From positions 1 to 37,841 of the IMG/VR virus record IMGVR_UViG_3300010430_006924: 37,841 nt of DNA. The stretch is one strand, 5' to 3'. This document shows positions 14,967 to 23,430 of the stretch, piece after piece. Both the position numbers and the translations under genes were made by a program. This stretch comes from a virus. The notes below the pieces were generated by a model, which worked only from the letters and a program-made list of their open reading frames with translations, had not been told where the DNA came from and made no database searches. Positions within the stretch are counted from its first letter, which is position 1; every line of letters starts with the position of its first letter.

Positions 14967-16994
14967 TTACGGCTGCGAGCCGTAGGCGAAGCTCTCGACG
15001 TTGCGGTAAGCAAAGTCGAAGTCCTGGAAGGCCACGATGCGGACACGGCCCTTCTTGGAGTGGGTATAGGGGTCGACGGTCAAGTCGAGTCCGCCCCACA
15101 TCGCCGCGACCATGTCGCCGAAGTTGCCATGGAACACATCGCCGTTGGCAGTCTGGTTGGTGATCTCGGTGCGGTAGCCGTTCACCGTATTGCCTTGCTC
15201 CCAGATCGTCGCACCGCTCGTACCATCGAACTTCTCGGTGGTTTTGCAGTGGCCCCGGAACACGGCGTTGCCGATGTAGGCCATCGAATTCACATCCGCG
15301 TTGTCGGAAGCGATTTGCGACTCCATGTCCACCAGCTCGGCGAACGTCGGCTGCAGGGCAGCGAAAGCGGTGGCATTGATGCCGGGGAGGTTTTTCACCC
15401 CGAGCGGCTCATTGCCCGTGCCGGTGCCGTAGAAGCCGGTGTGATCGGCTTTCAAAGCTATGGCGATCGCCAGCTCGCGGCGGAGCCATGCCTCAACATC
15501 GATCGAGGCCTGTTGCAGCATCTTGCGGGTGACTTCGGTGTAGGCCCCGAGCGTCTTGGGCGACAGGCCCAGCATGCGCAGCTCTGCACCGGTCTCGCCA
15601 GCATCATCATCTTCGCCCAGCCAGAAGGCGGTGGCGGCGGATGCCTGACCCGGAATATCCACGTTGCCGACAAGGCCCGCCATCGGCGTAGCCATGCCCA
15701 ACAGGACCGAACGGTTGCGCAGCATTTCAATGAAGGACTGCGCCATAAGGTCCGTGGCGATGGCGTTGCCACCGGTGTCACCGGCAGCGACGCCCGACGT
15801 GGCCGTATTCAGAGCGCGGCGCATGACATCCACGGGCACCATGATACCCTGAGCGGTGCGCCCCGAGGTTTGCGCGGCGGCGGCTGAGGCTTCCATTTCA
15901 AAGGCAGCGGCCTCTTGTGCGGAGCGGTCCTGCGGGTTCGCCAGTGCATTCAAGGCACGGACAAAGCTGAACTGATCAGCCTCGGCGTCGGACATACCGA
16001 CATGGCCAGCGTTATCGTCCAGCGGCTCATTGCCGCCACGATTGGCGGTCTCGGTGTTGGTGACATGCTCGAGCAGGCTGCGCGTGAAGTCATCGACAGA
16101 AGTGCCGTTTTCAACCGCTTCATTCGCGAGGCGTTGCGCCGAATGCTGCTCGCCGAGGTTCAGGATTGCTGCAGTGCGCTCCTGCTCAGCCTGGGTTGCC
16201 CGGTTTACAAGTGCCTGAGTAGCACTCGCGCGCTCCAAGATTTCGAGCTCTTTGACAATGTTACCATCGTCGTCCACTTCGGCCCGGACCAGGTGACCGG
16301 CTGCGTTGCGGAGAATGCGAATGTTCATGTCGCCTGATCCTTCTGTGTCAGTTTGCGCATTACGCGATTGAGATTGGGTGTCAGTATTGGCAGGGGCCGC
16401 GGGCTCTTCCTCTGGCGGTTCCCCCGCGCCGCGCCCGACGCCAACGGTGGCGTCCGCGGGAACACTGACCATCGAAATTTCATAGGGCTCCCATTCGGTG
16501 ATGGTGACCTTGTCACGCTCGCCCTCGCGCTCCTCGGTTTTGATGGCACGTACGAAATATCCGACGGAGACGTGACGGATCACACCGTCAACGATGTCAG
16601 CCCAGATTTCCTCGGCTCGTGCAGATCGCCCAAAGCGCAGGGTCGCGCGGCCCCGACGATCGCTGTCGATCGAAGCAGCCTCGACCACACCGATCTGAAT
16701 ATCGGTGTCGTGGTTCCAGAGAACAGCGGCACCATTCTGCAGCCGGGTCTCGAGCATCGCGCCCGCCGAGTGGTCAAGGACCTCATCGCCGAACCAGCGC
16801 GGTACCGGCTCCTCCGAACTGAACGCGACCTCGACGGTGCGAGCCTCTTCGTCAATGTTCCGCACCGCAGCCTGGCGGCGCAGCGGGGCACCGCCACGGT
16901 TGGCGTTGATCTGCTCGACAGTGATCGAGCGCGTGAAAGCCGCGCCCACCAGGGCCGAGGCCAAGCCGCTATTCGTCAGCATCATCTTCTTCAT
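14967..16994 (-). CDS. Fused prohead protease and HK97-type major capsid protein
   Basis: A 675-residue protein. Residues 1-185 are a prohead protease (catalytic candidates His in AVLWNHDTD and Ser in RHVSVGYFV). A linker containing GEPPEE follows, encoded by the 16-nt repeat. Residues 223-675 are an HK97-type capsid, with a helical delta-like region (ELEILERASATQALVNRATQ), then GMATPMAGLVGNVDIPGQ, GLSPKTLGAYTEVTRKML and YTHSKKGRVRI. The start at 16994 has GAGGAG upstream and overlaps the portal gene by 26 bases. An internal ATG at 16328 (MNIRIL) with AGAAGGA nine bases upstream may make the capsid alone. Confidence 0.92.
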   Translation of the reverse strand: MKKMMLTNSGLASALVGAAFTRSITVEQINANRGGAPLRRQAAVRNIDEEARTVEVAFSSEEPVPRWFGDEVLDHSAGAMLETRLQNGAAVLWNHDTDIQIGVVEAASIDSDRRGRATLRFGRSARAEEIWADIVDGVIRHVSVGYFVRAIKTEEREGERDKVTITEWEPYEISMVSVPADATVGVGRGAGEPPEEEPAAPANTDTQSQSRNAQTDTEGSGDMNIRILRNAAGHLVRAEVDDDGNIVKELEILERASATQALVNRATQAEQERTAAILNLGEQHSAQRLANEAVENGTSVDDFTRSLLEHVTNTETANRGGNEPLDDNAGHVGMSDAEADQFSFVRALNALANPQDRSAQEAAAFEMEASAAAAQTSGRTAQGIMVPVDVMRRALNTATSGVAAGDTGGNAIATDLMAQSFIEMLRNRSVLLGMATPMAGLVGNVDIPGQASAATAFWLGEDDDAGETGAELRMLGLSPKTLGAYTEVTRKMLQQASIDVEAWLRRELAIAIALKADHTGFYGTGTGNEPLGVKNLPGINATAFAALQPTFAELVDMESQIASDNADVNSMAYIGNAVFRGHCKTTEKFDGTSGATIWEQGNTVNGYRTEITNQTANGDVFHGNFGDMVAAMWGGLDLTVDPYTHSKKGRVRIVAFQDFDFAYRNVESFAYGSQP
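16328..16347 (-). promoter_or_regulatory. Internal ribosome site and start for capsid-only product
   Basis: AGAAGGA followed by nine bases and ATG (16328) lies in frame inside the fusion gene, at the junction of the protease linker and the capsid delta domain. It would yield a 453-residue capsid precursor. This is inferred from sequence only. Confidence 0.5.
16409..16425 (-). repeat. Late-operon 16-nt repeat, copy D
   Basis: Minus-strand GGGGGAACCGCCAGAGG, translated as GEPPEE in the linker between protease and capsid domains, 81 bases before the internal capsid start at 16328. It is the only copy in the middle of an open frame. Confidence 0.9.
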
Positions 16995-18588
16995 CGGAGG
17001 TCTCCTCGTTTTCGGTGGGTGGCGTCGCGGTCGCAGATGCCGCCCCAGGTTGGACGCCGAGAACGGCAGCCATGATGAACTCGTCGGGTACACCCGCGTC
17101 GCGCATCGCTTTGATGTCGGCGGCATACGTCCGCCAAGTCGTATCCGGGTCGTCGCCCCGGCGGCGAATGATCTCAGAAGGGGAAGTCAGAAGGTTGTTC
17201 TTGGCATCGATTTCGGCCTTCACATCCTTGGTCGGATCGACCCATGCCCAGCGACGGCCCTGCCAGTAGACGTTGAGATACCGCTGGATGTTCTCAGGCC
17301 GCAGGCGGATGCCATTGTGCATGACCAAGCCGCGCAAAAGCGACTGCTTCAGAGCCGCCTGGTAGCATCGGTCGATAAGGGTCTCGATCAACCACTCCTG
17401 AAGGTCCATCCAGTGGTCGCGCTCATCAAGCACACCCTGCCGGATAGAGCTGAAATTCACGCCCTCAAGGTCATTGGCGAAACTGACGTAGGCGACACCC
17501 ATGCCAGCGCCCGCGCCGCGAAGCATCGCCTTATGGAATGGTCCGAACTCCCCGGTGGGATATTGGGATTTGAACTCCTTGACCTCGGCACCAGGGGGAA
17601 GCTCCTGGAATACGCCGCCCTCTGGCTCGATGTAGAGCTCCTCGTCCTCGAGCTCGTCGTCGGCTTCCGGCCCGTAGCCTTCTTTCCATTCGAAGAAACC
17701 ACCGACAGACGCGCCGGTGCGGGCGCTGGCAAGCGCCGCCTTCTCAAATCCGCCGAGCATATGAAGCCGCCAAAGCGACGTCGCCGCCCAGGGCAAACCG
17801 CGGCGTTGGCCGATGATGTCCTCGAGGAACCCATGGATGATCTCGTCAGCCGGAACCCGATCGAGGCTGCGGCCATTGAAGGTATAGGCAGAGTGGCCGG
17901 GATCCCCGCGCATGAAGAAATAGGCAAGCGGTCGGCCTTCGCGGCTGTATTCGATGCCCTGTCGGATGAACCGTCCCCCCGGCATCCGCTCAACATGATA
18001 GTCAACCGGGCACCGCTGGGTGTCGAGAACCTGCAAGGCATAGCCCATTGGCCCGGCTGCGCGTCCGATGATCTCTCGGATCATGAATTCTCCGTCCTTT
18101 GCGGACGACCGCACAGCGGCCTTGCACTGCATGCGGAAGCTGCGACGCCCGGTGATGTCGCAGTTTTCCGCCCGCTGCCAGCGCCTCCACCACGCCTCTA
18201 GCGCCTCGTTGGCCGGGCGATCGAGCTCGCCGCTTTGCAAGCGAGTCTGCGCCTGAAGCGCGAACCCGCGATGGCCGACAATGTTCTGATCACATAGGCG
18301 CAGAAAATTGCGCATGTAGTCGTTCTTTTGCGCCTCTTCGCGCGACCGCGCGACCAAGACACGCTGGTGGCGCTCGATCACTTGGTCGGCGGTGAGCGGT
18401 GTCGTCGTCCAATTCGCGGTCAACCGATCGGTGATGGCGGCATCGAACGAGCGTGTTGCGCGGATCGGACGGCCTGCAGCAGAGCGGCGGCTGACCTTTG
18501 GGATGGAGCTCTCGCGGATTTCCGGTTCGATTGTCGGCTCCGAACGCTGTGTCTCCGCATCCCGGCGTGATTTTCCCAGACCAAACAT
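16969..18588 (-). CDS. Portal protein (lambda gpB-like)
   Basis: A 539-residue lambda-type portal protein. It would form the dodecameric ring at one capsid vertex through which DNA enters and leaves. Family segments: ARSREEAQKNDYMRNFLRLC, NIVGHRGFALQAQ, WRRWQRAENCDITGRRSF, VDYHVERM, IIHGFLEDIIGQRRGLPWAA, VSFANDLEGVNFSSIRQG and VYWQGRRWAWVDPTKDVKAE. The acidic C terminus (EETSDEEDDADE) overlaps the protease start by 26 bases. The start overlaps the stop of the preceding gene (ATGA). Confidence 0.95.
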   Translation of the reverse strand: MFGLGKSRRDAETQRSEPTIEPEIRESSIPKVSRRSAAGRPIRATRSFDAAITDRLTANWTTTPLTADQVIERHQRVLVARSREEAQKNDYMRNFLRLCDQNIVGHRGFALQAQTRLQSGELDRPANEALEAWWRRWQRAENCDITGRRSFRMQCKAAVRSSAKDGEFMIREIIGRAAGPMGYALQVLDTQRCPVDYHVERMPGGRFIRQGIEYSREGRPLAYFFMRGDPGHSAYTFNGRSLDRVPADEIIHGFLEDIIGQRRGLPWAATSLWRLHMLGGFEKAALASARTGASVGGFFEWKEGYGPEADDELEDEELYIEPEGGVFQELPPGAEVKEFKSQYPTGEFGPFHKAMLRGAGAGMGVAYVSFANDLEGVNFSSIRQGVLDERDHWMDLQEWLIETLIDRCYQAALKQSLLRGLVMHNGIRLRPENIQRYLNVYWQGRRWAWVDPTKDVKAEIDAKNNLLTSPSEIIRRRGDDPDTTWRTYAADIKAMRDAGVPDEFIMAAVLGVQPGAASATATPPTENEETSDEEDDADE

Positions 18589-19127
18589 CAGCTGCTAAAC
18601 CTCACCTTGACCTGTCGGCGGACCAGCTTCTTGTGCCGCCCGCCGGAATTGAGCTCGGCCACCTCTTTCTTGTAGCGATCGCGCAGCATCAGGAGATCGG
18701 CGATCGAGGTGCGGACCAGGGTCCGTCCATTGATCGTGTAGCTCTGCTGATCTCTCGTGGCGCGGCCCTCGATCACGGCCTCGATTGCGGCGAGCGTTCG
18801 CTGCGCATGGCCGCGTGGGTCGTGATCCTCTTGGATGGCTACCAGGTCGGCGGCGATTGCGACCTGACCGGCCTCGACCTCATGGACATCATCACCAGAT
18901 GTTGCCCGCACCGACACAGCATAGAGACCAGGCTGCCAGGCTTCGGTGGTTGCCGCTGTCTCCGCGAACACATGCGCGGTACCGGATGCGACGGCGGTCA
19001 GGTCGATCGACGCGGGTCCGCGCAGGATCGCGGTCAGCTCCCAATCGGAAGCCGGATAATCGTCGGTGACCACCTCGCATTTCAGGCTCAGGCCTGCGGT
19101 GATCGATGTCGGAAAATTCTGGAGCAA
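18588..19127 (-). CDS. Head-tail joining (gpW-like C terminus) protein
   Basis: A 179-residue protein between terminase and portal, where lambda encodes gpW. Residues about 105-165 (RTLAAIEAVIEGRATRDQQ, YTINGRTLVRTSIADLLMLRDRY) fit the small gpW fold: helix, beta hairpin with a 'NGR' turn, helix. The first 100 residues form a predicted beta-rich domain (LSLKCEVVTDDYPASDWELTAIL) that gpW lacks, so it may be a domain fusion. The only suitable start is TTG at 19127, four bases after the terminase stop, with GGTGAGG close upstream. Function by position and pattern, moderate certainty. Confidence 0.78.
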   Translation of the reverse strand: MLQNFPTSITAGLSLKCEVVTDDYPASDWELTAILRGPASIDLTAVASGTAHVFAETAATTEAWQPGLYAVSVRATSGDDVHEVEAGQVAIAADLVAIQEDHDPRGHAQRTLAAIEAVIEGRATRDQQSYTINGRTLVRTSIADLLMLRDRYKKEVAELNSGGRHKKLVRRQVKVRFSS

Positions 19128-19131
19128 ACCC

Positions 19132-21069
19132 TCACCACCCGTCGCTGTTCGGCCCTAAGCCGCGGCCACGGGGTCGGCGGGACCTTCGCCGCCTAGTCTT
19201 GCGGGGCTTGGCTTGCGCTTCCTCTGGCGGTTCCCCCGACGCACTGGCGTGGTCGGCGGTTTCATCTGCGGGCCGGAGCCGCTTCAAGCGGATTGGAATG
19301 TTCGGGTCGAGGTTCTTCAACGCAGCATACGCATATACCCGGCAATCCAAAGCCTCGTTGCGATCGCGGGTCTTCTTCCATTCTCGGATGGGGAACCCGC
19401 GCACAAAGCGCGTGACCAGGCGCTCGGCGGTGAGTTGGTGAAACCACTCAGGATCCCGATCGACTGGAACGTGGCAGTATCCCTTACCCGGTTTCTCCTG
19501 CTTGAAGCGCCTCTGAACGACAACCTTCGCCTCGTTAACGCAGATCGTGAACAAGGTTACTGGCCTGCCTCTCTTGCCGGATCGGGATTTTGAAGGGGCC
19601 GAGATGATAGGTTTTCCCCATCCCTTACCGCCTTTGATGGCAAAGATATTGCGCCGCTGCTTTCCCCGGAGCTGCTCATACGCCGCCTGAGTGAGACCAC
19701 CCGAGCCGCCGGTGTCGACGCAGGTTGCCGCGATTTTCATACGCGCCCCGGTCTCATGCTCCCAAGTCTGGTCCAAATATTCGAATAGCTGGTCCCACAC
19801 CTCCGGCTTCAAGGGGTCGCCCCAGAACACCTGGTGGTCCAGGCTCCAGCTTTCCTCGCCCAATCCCCAGCCGACTCGCTCGACCTCTAGCCGGTCTTCC
19901 TGCATGTCCACGCCGCAGGTCTGGAGGGCCACGCCCATCGGTATCTTCTCGGGCATGGGCGTAGCCCGCGCGATCAGCTGATCGACCTCGAGCGTTTCCG
20001 CATCCTCCTCCCAGGCTTCGGCCAAGGACACGTTTACGAAGGCCTGAAGGTCGCCCATGGCCTTCTTGTCGAGAAAGGACTGCACCACGTCCTTCAGGCC
20101 GACAAAGCAGGAATACAGCTCGCTCAGATGGTAAGACGCATGGCCGCGGAACGGCTTGCTGGCTTTCCAGCCATGCCCGAGTGCCTCCGCGTTCTTGATC
20201 GCCTCCACCCGGTCGTCGTCGTCCCAAATGCACCCATTGGCGCGGCATTCGTAATAGGCGGTTTCGGGTAGATGGGTGCCGTCGCTGGCCTTGTCCCATT
20301 TGACGTTTGACCATTCCAGGGTCTGGGCCTCACCACAATGTGGGCACCCGACGTGATACTTGCGCTGGTCTCCCTCCTCGTAGGAATTGTCGATGTGCGA
20401 TGACCCCTTAAAAGTCGGGGTCGAAATCTCGAGCAGACAGACCTGGTCAGCCATGAACTTCAGATATGAACGCGCCCGTTGCCACAGGAGGGAAACAGGG
20501 TGGCCTTCTGCCGTGCGATCGTATCCATCGGTTTCGTCGCAAACGATGAAGGGGGCGGAGATGCCGCGCATGGTTTTCGGTGATCCTGACCAGGCGAAAA
20601 TCATCTCCCCGCCGGGGTAGGATTTCATCTTCGTGTTGTTGACGCCCTTGCGACCTCGCGGCTTTGCGATCCGCTCCTGCAGCGCAGGCGACGCCTCAAC
20701 CAGGGGGTTGAATTTGGTGTTCAACCACTTCTGCAGGTCGCCCTCCGACGCCTGCATCATGATCTGATTTATGGGGTCATGAACAATCTTGTAGGCTTGG
20801 GCGCAAAGCGCGAGCTGCGTCTTGCCAACCTGAGCTCCCCATTTCAGCGTGATCCGGTGGCACTCCGGGTTCACGGTCATGTCCAGAGGCTCGCGCTGAT
20901 ATGGTGCGTTGTCGAAGCGGATCGGCCCTGAGATCGCTGCGCCAACGGGGATGCGAACTCCACCATCGCTCTCCGCCCAATCGGACGGCTTCAATTCCGG
21001 CGGCGGAGCAAGCGCGGCAAACGCGGCGGTGGCAACCATGAGCGCGGCGGAACCAAAGGGCCAAGCCAT
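19132..21069 (-). CDS. Terminase large subunit (GpA-type)
   Basis: A 645-residue packaging motor of the lambda GpA family: it cuts cos DNA and pumps it into proheads using ATP. Walker A-like KWGAQVGKTQ is near residues 76-85, Walker B-like PFIVCDETDGY near 170, a zinc-type cluster HVGCPHCGEAQTL ... CRANGC near 245-285, and nuclease-domain residues follow (CVDTGGSGGLTQAAYEQLRG). The start overlaps the small subunit stop (ATGA). The C-terminal 38 residues include GEPPEE from the repeat and a very basic Arg-rich tail that may be a late addition. Confidence 0.95.
   Translation of the reverse strand: MAWPFGSAALMVATAAFAALAPPPELKPSDWAESDGGVRIPVGAAISGPIRFDNAPYQREPLDMTVNPECHRITLKWGAQVGKTQLALCAQAYKIVHDPINQIMMQASEGDLQKWLNTKFNPLVEASPALQERIAKPRGRKGVNNTKMKSYPGGEMIFAWSGSPKTMRGISAPFIVCDETDGYDRTAEGHPVSLLWQRARSYLKFMADQVCLLEISTPTFKGSSHIDNSYEEGDQRKYHVGCPHCGEAQTLEWSNVKWDKASDGTHLPETAYYECRANGCIWDDDDRVEAIKNAEALGHGWKASKPFRGHASYHLSELYSCFVGLKDVVQSFLDKKAMGDLQAFVNVSLAEAWEEDAETLEVDQLIARATPMPEKIPMGVALQTCGVDMQEDRLEVERVGWGLGEESWSLDHQVFWGDPLKPEVWDQLFEYLDQTWEHETGARMKIAATCVDTGGSGGLTQAAYEQLRGKQRRNIFAIKGGKGWGKPIISAPSKSRSGKRGRPVTLFTICVNEAKVVVQRRFKQEKPGKGYCHVPVDRDPEWFHQLTAERLVTRFVRGFPIREWKKTRDRNEALDCRVYAYAALKNLDPNIPIRLKRLRPADETADHASASGEPPEEAQAKPRKTRRRRSRRPRGRGLGPNSDGW
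19221..19237 (-). repeat. Late-operon 16-nt repeat, copy E
   Basis: Minus-strand GGGGGAACCGCCAGAGG, translated as GEPPEE near the terminase C terminus, 94 bases before the next start at 19127. Rightmost of the five copies. Confidence 0.9.
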
Positions 21070-21575
21070 CAGCTATCCTCCACCAGGTCTGCCGGGTTCG
21101 TCGATGCCAACGCCTGGAGGGATGCCGCGATTTCCTCCTTGGCAATGGCCTTGATACTGGCCTCTTTCTTCTCGGTTTTGGTGCGGGCGGCGATGCGTGT
21201 GGGGGCGTTGTTGAGCAGCTTGGTCTTCACCTCCGACATGACCAGCTCGAGCGCGTCCTTCATCTCAACCGCATCGACCAGGTCGCCGCGCATCTTCGCG
21301 GCTTCCATCTCTGCGATGTCCGCCTCGGCCTTGGTCTTTCGCGCCTTCTCGACATGGTAGTCGATCCGATCGGGGTCATCGTCGCCCTCGCGCGGGGCAA
21401 GTCGGTCCTGCAAATATGCGATGTAGCCTTGAACGGCGGGGGCGAGCTCATACCGCCCACGCTCTGCTTTTGGGATCACCCCCTCCTTCGAGAGTTGCTG
21501 CACCCGACGCTCGGTCAGGCGCAACAGCGCAGCGATGGTCTTAACCGGATAGGTTGGGGTGCCCGCGTCCGCCAT
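21069..21575 (-). CDS. Terminase small subunit (Nu1-like)
   Basis: A 168-residue protein. The N terminus (YPVKTIAALLRLTERRVQQLSKEGVIPKAERGRYEL) is a winged helix-turn-helix as in lambda Nu1, which recognises the cos region. A long Glu/Lys/Ala helix (ARKTKAEADIAEMEAAKMRG) follows and would bind the large subunit. It starts 3 bases after the methylase stop and overlaps the large subunit by ATGA. Confidence 0.92.
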   Translation of the reverse strand: MADAGTPTYPVKTIAALLRLTERRVQQLSKEGVIPKAERGRYELAPAVQGYIAYLQDRLAPREGDDDPDRIDYHVEKARKTKAEADIAEMEAAKMRGDLVDAVEMKDALELVMSEVKTKLLNNAPTRIAARTKTEKKEASIKAIAKEEIAASLQALASTNPADLVEDS

Positions 21576-21578
21576 TCA

Positions 21579-22967
21579 TCACACCCGCTCCGCGTTGGCA
21601 GCCTTGCGCTGAGCATTCAGGTCGTTGAACCGCTCCCCGCTCTCTTCGAGCACAGCCTCACCGCCGGTGAAGTCCTGCCAACGGCGGACTATGACATCCG
21701 CAAATCGAGGGTCCAGCTCCATTAGCCGGGCCTTCCTGCCGATCTTCTGGGCCGCAATCATTGTGCTGCCGGAGCCGCCGAACGGGTCAAAGATCAGATC
21801 ACCGCGACGGCTGCTGTTCTTCAGATACTCAAGGATCAGTCCCACCGGTTTCATGGTGGGATGTTCGGCGTTTCGCGCGGGCTTTTCGTGATGCAGGACC
21901 GTGGATTTCAGCTCCTCGACCTTCATGTTGTCACCGGACACCCGGATATGGCCAGAACCAGTGTCGATCAGGAGGGCTCCATCCTCGGCCAGGATGAACG
22001 GCATGTCCGGGGCATCGACAACCGTGGTCTGTTTGCGCCCACCATACCAGCGATGCGCGGCCCCAGGCTTCCAGCCGTAGAGGATGGGCTCATGCCGCCA
22101 TTGATAATCCGAGCGCCCGAGCACGAGGCTTGGCTTCACCCACACCAGGCAACCGGAGAGTTTGAAGCCCGCCGACGTGAACGCCGTGCGGAATGGCAGG
22201 CCCTCGGTGTCAGCGTGGGCGACATAGATCGCGGCCCCCCTCTTCATGACGGAGAACGCGGTGACAAAGGCGTCGGTCAAGAACGCGAGGAAGGCATCGC
22301 CGTCCATGTTGTCGTTCTCGATCCTCCCGGCAGTGCCCTCGTAGTTGACGTTATACGGTGGGTCGGTCCAGCACATGTCGATCCGCTCCTCGCCCACCAG
22401 GGCCTCGACATCCGTGACCACAGTGCTGTCACCACACATCACGCGATGATCTCCACAGATCCAGACATCGCCAGGGCGAGAGGTGTGGAACTCACCGAAT
22501 GGTGGCACCTCGTCATCCTCGGTGTTGCCTTCCTCCTCGAGCCCATCGGTGTCGAGAAAGAGCTCGTCCAGCTCCGATCGGTCGAACCCGATCACGTCCA
22601 ACTCGAACCCAAGGTCGCGCAGCTCCCCCAGCTCGAGCTTCAGGAGCTCTTCATCCCAGCCCGCATTCTCGGCGAGCTTGTTGTCGGCGATGATGTAGGC
22701 ACGACGCTGCTCGTCCGACAGCCCGGCCAGGCGCAGGCACGGCACCACGCCCATGCCCATCTCCTGCGCGGCCAGCACCCGGCCATGCCCGGCGATGATG
22801 GTGTTGTCCTCGGCGATCAGGATCGGATTGGTGAACCCAAACTCCTTAATTGAGGCCACGATCTGCGTGACCTGCGCCGGAGAGTGCGTCCGCGAGTTGC
22901 GGTCGTAAGGAACCAGGTCGCCAGGGGGCAATCGCTCGAGATCGGAGTAGGAGATCAGGTCAGACAA
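21579..22967 (-). CDS. ParB-domain / DNA adenine methyltransferase fusion
   Basis: A 462-residue protein. Residues 1-115 are a ParB/sulfiredoxin-like domain (LERLPPGDLVPYDRNSRTHS, then ILIAEDNTIIAGHGRVLAA). The rest is a beta-class amino-methyltransferase with the DPPY motif (CWTDPPYNVNYEG) before the AdoMet site (IFDPFGGSGSTMIAA) and HPTMKPV near the end. It probably makes N6-methyladenine, protecting phage DNA or marking it. The TTG at 22967 is chosen: GGGAGGGG lies just upstream. A GTG at 23039 would add 24 residues unlike the family. It sits between the candidate cos site and the terminase. Confidence 0.92.
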   Translation of the reverse strand: MSDLISYSDLERLPPGDLVPYDRNSRTHSPAQVTQIVASIKEFGFTNPILIAEDNTIIAGHGRVLAAQEMGMGVVPCLRLAGLSDEQRRAYIIADNKLAENAGWDEELLKLELGELRDLGFELDVIGFDRSELDELFLDTDGLEEEGNTEDDEVPPFGEFHTSRPGDVWICGDHRVMCGDSTVVTDVEALVGEERIDMCWTDPPYNVNYEGTAGRIENDNMDGDAFLAFLTDAFVTAFSVMKRGAAIYVAHADTEGLPFRTAFTSAGFKLSGCLVWVKPSLVLGRSDYQWRHEPILYGWKPGAAHRWYGGRKQTTVVDAPDMPFILAEDGALLIDTGSGHIRVSGDNMKVEELKSTVLHHEKPARNAEHPTMKPVGLILEYLKNSSRRGDLIFDPFGGSGSTMIAAQKIGRKARLMELDPRFADVIVRRWQDFTGGEAVLEESGERFNDLNAQRKAANAERV

Positions 22968-23083
22968 GCGCCCCTCCCAAAACGAAACGAAATGGAAAAA
23001 CCAGGCCACGCAGAAGTATTTTTTTGCGACGTCGGACACCCACTAGGCCTCCCCCCAGGGGAAGGACCCGTGATTGCCGGGGA
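22968..23083 (-). other. Non-coding gap before packaging genes; candidate cos region
   Basis: One of few gaps over 100 bases in the leftward unit. It holds an 18-bp near-perfect dyad at 23048-23065 (plus strand cctccccc-ca-ggggaagg, 7 of 8 pairs) and an A/T-run near 23030. Cos-type terminases cut at a dyad just upstream of the small subunit gene, and here only the methylase gene lies between. Assignment is inference from position and symmetry. Confidence 0.4.
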
Positions 23084-23284
23084 TCAGAACGGCTGATCAT
23101 CGTCGTACCTCCGATCGATCCGCGCTCGCTGGATTGCCGCATGCAATGCATCGGCTGAGACGATGAGGCGGTGGTCGCCATGATCGATGGTGACGCACGG
23201 CCCACCATCGTCCGTGGTCATGTCGGCGGTAGTCACGACAACCTGGTCGCCCTCGGTGTCGGCAATATACGCTTGAACCTTCAT
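23084..23284 (-). CDS. Small hypothetical protein
   Basis: A 66-residue protein (MKVQAYIADTEGD at the N terminus) with alternating hydrophobic residues suggesting a small beta sheet, then a helix (ADALHAAIQRAR) and an acidic end RRYDDDQPF. The start ATG overlaps the stop of a 49-residue gene (ATGA). I do not recognise it. Confidence 0.7.
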   Translation of the reverse strand: MKVQAYIADTEGDQVVVTTADMTTDDGGPCVTIDHGDHRLIVSADALHAAIQRARIDRRYDDDQPF

Positions 23285-23430
23285 GTCGCACCTACCGCGA
23301 GTGCCAACGGTGAGACCGAGCTGCGCAGGTTCGCGCGACGGCCAAGCCGACACCAGCGCTGCATGCATGCCGCATAGATGCGAGGATCAAGCTGACGGGG
23401 AGCAACGTGCTCAGGCCACACACCTCCCAT
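23281..23430 (-). CDS. 49-residue small protein
   Basis: A short frame starting at 23430 with MGGVWPEHVAPRQLDP. Its ATG overlaps the upstream stop as TGATG and its TGA overlaps the downstream ATG as ATGA, so it fills the gap exactly. That double overlap is the main evidence that it is translated. It is basic, with DPRIYAACMQRWCRLGRR in the middle. Function unknown. Confidence 0.62.
   Translation of the reverse strand: MGGVWPEHVAPRQLDPRIYAACMQRWCRLGRRANLRSSVSPLALAVGAT

Noticed and set aside
21861-22853. 330-codon plus-strand frame opposite the ParB-methylase gene
   Set aside because: Antisense shadow; the opposite strand carries the DPPY and AdoMet motifs.
22968-23039. 24-residue N-terminal extension of the ParB-methylase from a GTG
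   Set aside because: The extension is unlike the family and the GGGAGGGG site points to the TTG at 22967.
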